Shown here one piece after another: positions 55,997 to 64,000 of a stretch of 64,000 nucleotides of DNA. Below the pieces are notes generated by a model. That model saw only the letters and a program-made list of their open reading frames with translations. It was not told the origin of the DNA and made no database searches. The first letter of the stretch is position 1, and every line of letters starts with the position of its first letter. The stretch is from Doryteuthis pealeii (taxonomy: Eukaryota; Mollusca; Cephalopoda; Myopsida; Loliginidae): assembly GCA_023376005.1 (NCBI GenBank), contig CM042152.1, forward strand, positions 84,063,061 through 84,127,060, given 5' to 3'. Both the position numbers and the translations under genes were made by a program.

Positions 55997-55997
55997 A

Positions 55998-56551
55998 TGA
56001 GGATGAATTAAAAAGTAATGCCATTTGCTTTATTTCATGCGAAGTTTTAAAAGAATAGAACTAAGGCCTACATTGAGACCCTAACGAGGCTCAGAGTTGG
56101 AATCCAACGAGTAAGACCCAACTTGCAAATCGACAATGTCCTCCTTCTGCATGAAAATGCTCGACTACACACAAGCATCAGGACAAGGGACAAAATCGCC
56201 TCATTTGAGTGCAGAACTTTACCACATCCTCCATACTCACCAGATTTAGCACTTTCAGACTATCATCTCTTCAGTCCCACGAAAGAGAGTTTGAGAGGCA
56301 AACATTTTTCCAGTGACAAGGAAGTAAAATGTAGTGAAGTGGCTCAAAGAACAGACAACAAAATGTTACGGTTCAGGGATACATGCTCTTATTCGAAGGT
56401 GGAACATTGCTATGGAGAAACGGTGACTATGTGGAGAAGTAGGGATGTGATCTACAGAGGACCAGCTTCATTTTGATGTATGATGCATGTTCCTGTGTTA
56501 GTAATCATACCTGTCCTAAACAAAATGGCATTCCTTTTTTACTCACCCTCG
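55998..56551 (+). pseudogene. Internally deleted mariner-like transposon
   Basis: Ends are TGAGGATGAATTAAAAAGTA on the left and the inverse of TGAGTAAAAAAGGAATGCC on the right, with TA at the left flank. At about 554 bp it is less than half of a usual 1.3-kb mariner. The ORF 56123-56476 shows the transposase C-terminal half: LLHENARLHTS (second Asp replaced by Glu, where HDNA is usual), PHPPYSPDLALSDYHLF and LRGKHFSSD. The N-terminal DNA-binding part and first catalytic Asp are deleted, so it is inactive. Confidence 0.85.
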
Positions 56552-57059
56552 TGATAAGTGAATGCTTACGATGAATTTAATGTCGATAAATTTACCACGC
56601 TATGAATTTACAGACGATGAATTCACTGAAGATGAATTTACTAACCGGACACTAGGTAGCGCCAGGTGATCAGTTTAGACAATATTGAAGGAAGAAACGT
56701 AAATATTTTTGAACTTTTTTTTCCATAATCTCGTAAAACAAAAGATAACGAACATAAAGAGTTATTACAAAAAGCAAAAAAAAAAAAAAAAAACCCAAAA
56801 AAACAAAACAAAAAAAAAAAAAACAAACAAAAAAACAACAAAAAAAACCCAGTTAATTCAAAGATCAAATTATCCGATTGGGAAAAAATGACTTACCGTT
56901 ATCTTGAAAAATAAGTAAAACCGTCCTTTTTTTATAACAGGGGTCGATTTCTTTATTGATATTTTTAGCAAAATTCTGTATTCATGGTTCTTTTACTAAA
57001 ACTCTTCCGTGTAGAAATTTATAAAAATCTTCTGATATAACTATTCAGACTCTTATATT

Positions 57060-58065
57060 TATAGACAAAAAGTAAAAATCGTTTTTTATGGGTACATTTT
57101 TTTATATTTCATAAAATAAAATGGGGTGTGTGTGTGTGGGGGGGGGGGGTAGACCTCGTAAAAATATTTTCACTAATATATTTTAGGAAAAACCTATTTC
57201 AAACATATTTTCATCAAAAGGTAAGTAATGGAAATTTTCATGAAAACCGAACCATTAATTGATTTTTCATAGAATTAAAATTTAAGCCTCTAGTCGTAAT
57301 TTGTTTTTGGCTACGTTGAATTTTAATTGATTTAACGGTGCGAAAATGTAAACATTGTTTTTCGTTCATAATTTTCATTATTTCTGTAAGCTAATTTTTT
57401 TTTTTTAAATCATCAGGAATTTTTTTAATGTTTCTTCTTTCGAATGGACAAAAAATTCTCAAGATAATATTAACCTTTATGCAAGTTTCATTGTGTTACA
57501 TAATAATTGGACCCTAATACATTTTAAGGTAGTGTAGAAATCATTATGGCGATCAGTACAGCTGATGGCCTTGAGAGTGAGTGACAGCGTTTGACCTCAC
57601 TCTGACCTTGCTTTCTGGGGATAGACCGTGAGAAACGGAACCCCGATAGAAAGCCCCCTTCCGGTTTAAGGATACTAAGTAAGTAAGTCAGTTAGAAGTT
57701 AGAAGCCAAGCTAGCAAGATGTGTCTCACTGCGCAGATTGTCTGGTCTGGGGATCTACGAATAAAGTAACATCGTCGTAAATCGAAGTCTTGTGTTTATT
57801 ACTAAAAACTAACAATGACACAGGGCTTCTGATAAGGAATGATCCCCAACAGAAACCAGACCCGGAATCCTCAATAGAAGACCAGACGAGACCTTAGAAG
57901 ATATACCAGACCAAGATAGATGATAGACGATCAGAGTAAGAATTAAAGAAAGGTATATAACGTTATATGCTGATTTGGCTTAGTGAAAAGACCAGTATAT
58001 AACAATTGTATTAAATATAGGGGGGGGGGAGTAAATTTCACAGGACAAATAGGAGGTCCCTACTG
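57060..58065 (+). mobile_element. Helitron-like family L copy 2, split by a 507-bp insertion
   Basis: 57060-57498 and 58014-58065 align to 44600-44960. The break point is marked by TTGTGTTA / TTGTATTA on the two sides. Confidence 0.6.
57499..58005. mobile_element. Unclassified 507-bp insertion with 8-bp target duplication
   Basis: Starts CATAATAATTGGACCC and ends CCAGTATATAACAA. No terminal inverted repeats seen. It contains CTACGAATAAAGTAACATCG and a GTAAGTAAGTCAG stretch. Target duplication TTGTRTTA (57491-57498, 58006-58013) with one mismatch. Confidence 0.65.
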
Positions 58066-58100
58066 GACACATTCAGAAATATATTCAATTTTTAACTCAC

Positions 58101-58359
58101 CGAGTGCGATGCTGAATTCTTCAAGGGGTTTAATCTCATTTTCTTCCATCGTGTAATTTACCCATGAAAATGTCGTCTGGTTAAGTTGTCTTTCAATACT
58201 TGCGAGGTAGGCATAAAACGCATATCTTGAATACATTTTTAACTCAAATATAGACATTGTTCTCAAATTTAAATCAGGGAGCGATTGTAAAGCTTCGTTG
58301 CATGTTGACCGTGAACCCTCGAAACAAGGCTGCAAGGTGGGTATCTTCTCATGATGAAT
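58101..58359 (-). CDS. Split secreted gene, 5'-most recognised exon (259 nt)
   Basis: Acceptor ctgctttttttttcag before ATTCATCATGAG; donor GCACTCG|gtgagt. 86 codons open from the acceptor: IHHEKIPTLQPCFEGSRSTC, then NEALQSLPDLNLRTMSIFEL and onward to LEEFSIAL. It enters in phase 0 and leaves in phase 1, matching 52324. Two cysteines, two N-glycosylation sites (NQT, NYT). Not recognised. No signal peptide, so the first exon(s) must lie further upstream, possibly outside the window. Conceivably it belongs to a different gene from the distal exons, but strand, phase and glycosylation pattern agree. Confidence 0.68.
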
Positions 58360-58434
58360 CTGAAAAAAAAAGCAGTTAAAAAAGGGTTACAATCACTGAC
58401 GAAGCTGAGTTAAATCGAACTTAACGGACCGAAA

Positions 58435-58990
58435 TTATAATGTTTACCTCGCAAAACCTCTTTCATGGGGCCGAAGGGATGATAGCCTGAGGCAAACATT
58501 ATTCCAGTGACGAGTAAGTGAAATCTGTAGTGAAGAAGTGGCTCAAAGAACAGTCAACAGAATTTTGCGGGGCAGGGATACATGCTCTTATTCGAAGGTG
58601 GAACATTGCTATTGAGAGAAACGGTGACTATGTGGAGAAGTAGGGATGTGATCCACAGAGGACCAACTTTATTTTGATGTATGATACATGTTCCTGTGTT
58701 GGTAATTATACCTGTCCTAAACAAAATCGTATTACTTTTTGACTCACCTATGTGGAGAAGTAGGGATGTGATCCACAGAGGACCAACTTTATTTTGATGT
58801 ATGATACTTGTTCCTGTGTTGGTAATTATACCTGTCCTAAACAAAATCGTATTACTTTTTGACTCACCTATGTGGAGAAGTAGGGATGTGATCCACAGAG
58901 GACCAGCTTTATTTTGATGTATGATTCATGTTCCAGTATTGGTAATTGTACCTGTCCTAAAAAAATGACATTAGTTTTTGACTCTCCCGC
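58435..58990 (+). mobile_element. Mariner 3' remnant with a 120-bp tandem triplication
   Basis: The left part matches the end of the mariner at 55998-56551 (GCAAACATTATTCCAGTGAC, ATACATGCTCTTATTCGAAG). Then the last 120 bases, TGTGGAGAAGTAGGGATGTG to TTTTGACTCACCTA, occur three times: 58631, 58751 and 58871. The third is more diverged. Confidence 0.85.
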
Positions 58991-59007
58991 GTACATACCG
59001 TGTGCCA

Positions 59008-59110
59008 ACCAATTTCTGGGCTAAATGCACTAAAAAAATCTTCGTTTTCGCAACATTTGGCCCAGAAAATAGATAGAAAATTTAGCAATTTCAATATTTA
59101 AAACAGAAAT
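59008..59110 (+). mobile_element. MITE A interior fragment
   Basis: Matches the interior of copy 1 (ATCTTCGTTTTCGCAACATT-like to AAAACAGAAATGTA) without ends. Confidence 0.5.
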
Positions 59111-59141
59111 GTATTTTACCCTAATATTTCAATTAAAATAA

Positions 59142-60302
59142 CTAGCAAATATATGCACCCTCCGGGTGCAAGTATTTAAGTTTTAATGTAATAAAATATC
59201 GTATTAAATTAGAAAGTCTAATGAAACTAAATGGGAAATGCAGATAAAAAGATTTGAAACAGAGGGAGTATAATCGAAAAATAGAACAGCTGAAACTTAC
59301 TCTTCCATCACTCTCGTCTTTCATTGTTATTTTTTCTAATTTAAGTATTTACTTAAAAGAGGAAGTAAAGAATGAAATTACAGTTATTTTTCTTGTTAAT
59401 GGATTTCATTTAAGATTCATTGAAGAGATTTTTGCTTATATTCATTAGAATAAAACCAAACAGTTAGAAATCAATAATACTAAGCACATATTTATTAAAA
59501 TCACATTTTTAATATCAATATGCAAATTAGCCTTTCCGTTTAAACTGTAAACCGCTATTTTGTTGTATATATAAATATAATTGCATGTTGTTTGTATGTA
59601 GATATGGTCAACAGTGGCTTCGGCCTCTGGGCCATTGCTATAATTAACGGCGTCGATCCCAGGGGGCTATCCCCCCAGGCAACACCTTCCCCCTTGATTT
59701 AAAAGGGCAGGGCTGGGTTTATTGCCCAGTGCCTGAGGCGCCCCCTTGAGGGGGAATGCCTACGGGATCGACGCAATTTTTCACCTGCCACTCCATGAGT
59801 CTCGGCTTGTGGGTGGTCCCACATAAATAGGGCCTTTGTGCCTGATCCGTACAAGTGGGGTACGTGGAAAATATCATGTAGATCTGGCCAACGCCGGGGG
59901 TCCAGTGGCTTCGGCCCTGGATCTTTACAAGTTAATAGCGTCGATCCCAGGGGGCTATCCCCCCAGGCAATACCTGCCCCCTCGATTTAAAAGGACAGGG
60001 CTGGATTTATTGCCCAGTGCCTGAGGCGCCCCCTTGATTTTTGTTCTTTCTCACCCACGAGCTTCGGCTTGTGGGTGGGTCCACGTTAAAACGAGGCCTT
60101 GTGCCCAGCCCATACAAGTGGGGTATGAGGCAAATACCTGTAGATATGGTTAACAGTATTAATAATGTAAAACCATTTTATTGAGGTTAAATAAAATCAA
60201 ATCATTGAGAATGCAATGTCCATTACTAAGAGAATTGTAACTTGAGTAGTAACATAGTTTTGGTTACAGACAGAAAAACACACAATCTCCATTATAATAA
60301 GA
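59142..60302 (-). mobile_element. Helitron carrying a dimeric SINE-like C insert
   Basis: Minus strand from TCTTATTATAATGGAGATT (60302) to hairpin GCACCCGGAGGGTGC and CTAG (59145-59142). The extra length is a C dimer at about 59605-60130, flanked by GTAGATATGGTCAACAG and GTAGATATGGTTAACAG. Confidence 0.82.
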
Positions 60303-60317
60303 TAATGATAAAATAAT

Positions 60318-60912
60318 CTTTAAAAGTGGGCTCCACAGTTGCCATCAACAATAGACTCAATGCAGAGTTTGATCTCCGAATTTCAAATGCTTCCAAAGTA
60401 TTTGGTCAGCTGAAGAGGCGAGTCTGGTTCAACAGAGACATCTCCTTGAAAACTAAATGTGCAGTATACTGTGCCATAGTTCTCTCAACCCTCCTGTACG
60501 GTGCAGAAGCCTGGACGATATATAAAGCGGATGCCCATAGACTACATGTCTACTACATGCGTCACTTGTGCAGCATATTAAATGTCAGGTGGTGGCAACA
60601 TGTTTCAAACAGGACCATCCTGAAGAGAACTGGACTCCCTGACATGCATGAAATACTTGTCTAACGCAACCTGAGATGGGCTGGCCACTTAAACAGACTT
60701 GGGGATGACAGACCACCAAAGCAGATTCTGTACTCTCAACTGAGAAATTGATTACGTGGAATCGGTAGACCAAAGCTCAGGTACAAAGATAACACCAAGA
60801 GAAACCTGAAGGACTTGAATATCCTCATAGGCAGTTGGCAAGATGCAACCAGCGACCGAATAAATTGGAGGAACATGATTTACGTGGTGTCATCATCGGA
60901 TACGATGGACAG
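60318..60912 (+). pseudogene. Non-LTR retrotransposon RT C-terminus (RTE/CR1-type)
   Basis: A single frame shows GSTVAINNRLNAEFDLRISN, LKTKCAVYCAIVLSTLLYGA, EAWTIYKADAHRL, LPDMHEI, then RWAGHLNRL, typical of the region after the RT domain in many animal LINEs. Two in-frame stops (60662-60664 TAA and about 60748 TGA) disable it. It ends in (GTA)n at about 60913-60941, probably its 3' tail. Confidence 0.8.
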
Positions 60913-60941
60913 CAAGTAGTAGTAGTAGTAGTAGTAGTAGG

Positions 60942-61440
60942 TGTTTATGAGAAAACGTTGCTTATAATTTTCTTTACTTCTCCAACAGTGCTCAGCATTT
61001 CTTTCTTGTTTCACTTGAATGGTTTGTGAGATGGGAGGTAAGTGACCGTACAATTGCTGTTTTATAAGATGCTGCTCCAAAGATGTGTTGAAAACATAAC
61101 GCAGCATCCTTTTATAGTTTCCATCCAGCTTTTTCTTCAGAGATTTCGTTAGATCCCAGGTGGTGCAACCATACAATAGTACTGACACGGCTACAGCTTA
61201 GAAGAATTCCTGTTTTATTTTATCAGAAGACAGATCAGTTTTCCATATGGTTGAAAAACTGTCAATAGCAGTCCATGCTTTACCTATGCCCCATGTTGAC
61301 ATCACTTTCAGTAGATGAGATATTGCTACCGAGGGATATTAACTGGTTTACTAATTTGAGAGGCTTGCCATTTACTCTACTATAAAGTTATCCGAAAGAC
61401 TAGTCACCCGTGTATAATTTTAGAGAAAAAAATAATTCCA
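60942..61440 (-). pseudogene. Second LINE 3' end, convergent orientation
   Basis: The minus-strand frame 61188-60880 shows VLLYGCTTWDLTKSLKKKLD, MLRYVF, QQLYGHLPPISQTI and HCWRSKE, a LINE C-terminal segment of a different subfamily. It meets the first LINE tail-to-tail at the shared (TAC)n/(GTA)n microsatellite. The upstream part to 61440 is degenerate RT. Confidence 0.78.
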
Positions 61441-61905
61441 TATTTCAACCCGAAATTCTAGAAAATGATTTTAGAGAAAAAAATAATTCCATATTTCAAC
61501 CCGAAATTCTAGAAAATGATTTTAGAGAAAAAAATAATTCCATATTTCAACCGAAATTCTAGAAAATGATTTTAGAGAAAAAAATAATTCCATATTTCAA
61601 CCCGAAATTCTAGAAAATGATTTTAGAGAAAAAAATAATTCCATATTTCAACCCGAAATTCTAGAAAATGATTTTAGAGAAAAAAATAATTACATATTTC
61701 AACCCGAAATTCTAGAAAATGATTTTAGAGAAAAAAATAATTACATATTTCAACCCGAAATTCTAGAAAATGATTTTAGAGAAAAAATAATTACATATTT
61801 TCAACCCGAAATTCTAGAAAATGATTTTAGAGAAAAAAATAATTACATATTTCAACCCGAAATTCTAGAAAATGATTTTAGAGAAAAAAATAATTACATA
61901 ACTCA
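61418..61905 (+). repeat. 51-bp minisatellite, about 9.5 units
   Basis: Unit TTTTAGAGAAAAAAATAATT, CCATATTTCAACCCG, AAATTCTAGAAAATGA. The later units share C-to-A (TTACATATTT), so the array has two subtypes. One frame is open for about three units and is then broken by a missing C. Confidence 0.92.
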
Positions 61906-61912
61906 TATATTA

Positions 61913-62528
61913 CTAGCAAAAATATGTACTCTCCGGGTGCAAATATTTAAACTTTAATGTGATGAAATATATTAAATTAGAAAGACTAATGAAACTAAAT
62001 AAGAATGCAGATAAAAAGATTTGAAACAGAGGAGGGTATAATCGAAAAATAAAACAACTTTGAAACTAACTCTTACATCCTTTTCCACCACTCCTGTCAT
62101 TCATTGCTACATTTTCCTAATTTAACGATTTAGTTAAATTAGGAAGTAAAGAATAAAATTACATTTTTTCTTCTTGTTAATGTATTTTTAAAAAGATTTA
62201 TCTCTGAGATTTTTGCTCATATTTATCAAATTAAAACCAAACAATTAGAAATCCCTAATATCAAGCCCGTATTTATTAACACCAAATTTTAAAGATCAAT
62301 ATGCAAATTAGCCTTCCCCTTAACACTGTAAACCGCTATTTTTATAATTGCATGTTGTTAGTATGTTGAAATGGTCAACAGTATTAATAATGTAAAACAA
62401 TTTTATTAATGATTGAGGTTTAAATAAAATGAATGGAGAATGTGACGTAAATAACTAAGGGAATTGGGACATGGGTACTGATATAGTTTCGGTTACATAC
62501 AAGCAGACTCACAATCTCCATTATAAGA
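61913..62528 (-). mobile_element. Helitron, complete, without C insert
   Basis: Minus strand TCTTATAATGGAGATTG to a decayed hairpin and CTAG (61916-61913). 616 bp. It provides the empty site for the C insert (GGTCAACAGTATTAATAATG). Confidence 0.82.
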
Positions 62529-62654
62529 TATTATTAAAACAAAAAGGTTAAAACGATATGTAGGGGTGACAAGACTTTCGGACAACCCTTTGCATAAATA
62601 TTGTTCATCATACACAAATTTTAAGCCAGAAATTACAGTAGTCAATTAATTATA

Positions 62655-63003
62655 CTAGCAAATATATGCACCCTCAGCTGGGTGCAAGTATTTAAGTTTT
62701 AATGTAATAAAATATCATATTAAATTAGAAAGGCTAATGAAACTAAATAAGAATGCAGATAAAAAGATTTGAAACAGAGGGGGGTATAATAAAAAAAATA
62801 GAACAACTGAAACTCACTATTCTATTACTCCCGACTTTCATTGCTAAATTTTCCTAATTTAACTATTTAGTTAAATTCGGAAGTAAAGAATAAAATTCCA
62901 GTTATTTCTTTTTGTTAATGGATTTCTTTTAAGATCTATCCCGAGATTTTTGCTCCTATTCATTAAGATAAAACCAAACAATTAGAAATCAATAATACTA
63001 AGT
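62655..63003 (-). mobile_element. Helitron, 5' truncated
   Basis: 3' hairpin GCACCCAGCTGAGGGTGC and CTAG (62658-62655) are present. Similarity stops near 63003. Confidence 0.72.
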
Positions 63004-63061
63004 AATACGAAAATGAGATTTTAAGAAAAATGATTGGTGCCGTTTAAAAAGCTTATGTCAA

Positions 63062-63976
63062 CTAGCAAAATATATGCGCCCTCTGGGTGCAAATATTTAA
63101 GTTTTAATGTAATAAAATATTATACTAAATTAGAAAGGCTATTGAAACTAAATAAGAATGCATATAAAAAGATTTGAAACAGAGGGGGGTATAATAAAAA
63201 AAATAGAACAACTGAAACTTACTCTTCCATCACTCCCGTCTTTCATTACTGAATTTTCCTAGTTTAACAATTTAGTTAAATTAGAATGTAAGGAATACAA
63301 TTCCAGTTATTTCTTCTTGTTAATGGATTTCTTTTCAGATTTATTGAAGAGATTTTTGCTCATATTCATTCAGATAAAACCAAACAATTAGAAATCAATA
63401 ATACTAAGCACATATAGAAATCACATATTTATTAAAATCACATTTTTAATCTAAATATGCAAATTAGCCTTTCCATATACACTGTAAAGCGCTATTTTGT
63501 TGTATATATAAATACAATTGCATGTTATTAGTATGTTGATATGGTCTACAGTGGCTTCGGCCTCTGGACCATTGATATAATTAACAGCGTCGATCCCAGG
63601 GGGCCATCCCCCCAGGCAACACCTGCCCCCTTGATTTAAAAGGGCAGGGCTGGGTTTATTGGCAAGCGCCTGAGGCGCCCCCCTTGAGGGGGAATGCTGA
63701 CGGGATCGACGCAATTTTTCACCCGCCACCCCATGAGCTTCGGCTTGTGGGTGGTCCCACATAAATAGGGCCTTTGTGCCTGACCCGTACAAGTGGGGTA
63801 CGTGGAAAATATCATGTTGATATGGTAAACAATATTAATAATGTAAAATAATTTTATTAATAGTTGAGTTTTAAATAAAAATAAAATCAATGAGAATTTG
63901 ACGTAAATAAGGGACTTGAGTAAAAATATAGTTTAGGTTATAGACAGACAAACACACAATCTTCATTATAATAAGA
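63062..63976 (-). mobile_element. Helitron with monomeric C insert
   Basis: Minus strand TCTTATTATAATGAAGATT to CTAG (63065-63062). C insert at about 63552-63830, at the same internal site as in the 59.1 kb Helitron. The two minus ORFs at 63451-63890 are translations of this insert. Confidence 0.82.
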
Positions 63977-64000
63977 TTCTCGAAAATACCGAGAAAGAAT

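Noticed and set aside
56897..56974. Possible further exon of the split gene with a good donor (AACG|gtaagt)
   Set aside because: The upstream side lacks a convincing acceptor (no pyrimidine tract), and the flanking exons already join in frame without it. A 54-nt or 84-nt exon remains possible but unsupported.
59836..60024. Small plus-strand gene of 62 codons
   Set aside because: Lies wholly inside the SINE-like C dimer, and similar frames appear in every C copy.
61418..61905. A 17-residue repeat protein from the 51-bp array
   Set aside because: The frame breaks after three units through a single-base loss and has no start codon; simple minisatellite expansion explains it.

Overview
This is a metazoan nuclear window: AT-rich, low in genes, with introns (gtaag and ag splice sites) and saturated with mobile-element debris and microsatellites. 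The gene types suggest an invertebrate, most likely a mollusc or other lophotrochozoan: an intronless coiled-coil plus NHL-like TRIM-type gene, a Pro/Gln-rich phospholipid scramblase, and a secreted CBM14-type chitin-binding protein. That placement is inference; no species-specific marker was recognised. One unresolved base (N) lies at 2728.

Three protein-coding loci can be supported, all on the minus strand. (1) 19527-20912 is an intact single-exon TRIM-like protein with a TATA-like box upstream and AATAAA just downstream. (2) 27384-28988 is an intact single-exon phospholipid scramblase; its true ATG is at 28986-28988. (3) A split gene spans about 58.4 to 47.5 kb. Its four exons (58359-58101, 52324-52194, 51407-51185, 47903-47455) join with matching intron phases (1, 0, 1). 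They encode an N-glycosylation-rich region followed by two CBM14-like domains. Two of these exons lack a start codon and would be missed by an ORF scan.

The rest is mobile-element strata. Region by region: 0-9 kb holds hAT-type MITEs, Helitron remnants, tRNA-derived SINEs and a Ty3/gypsy RT scrap. 9-19 kb holds AT-rich foldback elements, an LTR-like insert in a minisatellite, and a Helitron inserted cleanly into a MITE. 22-27 kb holds (CA)n(TA)n arrays and foldback elements with hammerhead-like motifs. 29.7-30.0 kb is a 67-bp tandem array resembling the 5' part of U2 snRNA. 30-36 kb holds MITEs and SINE-like repeats. 36.5-39 kb is a (GA)n-linked satellite. 41-47 kb holds foldback elements and Helitron ends. 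48-51 kb holds further hammerhead motifs. 52-53.3 kb and 55.9 kb hold R4/Dong-like LINE pieces. 56-59 kb holds mariner remnants. 59-64 kb holds a run of related Helitrons, two convergent LINE 3' ends and a 51-bp minisatellite.

The most interesting signal is a set of hammerhead self-cleaving ribozyme motifs (CTGANGA, stem II, GAAA, short palindromic stem III, then a TH cleavage site and stem I). They sit in at least eight places, several as inverted pairs in long palindromes bordered by (TA)n. Five or six look structurally complete. Hammerheads are known from Penelope-like elements and retrozymes in animals, but their paired arrangement in perfect foldbacks here deserves testing.
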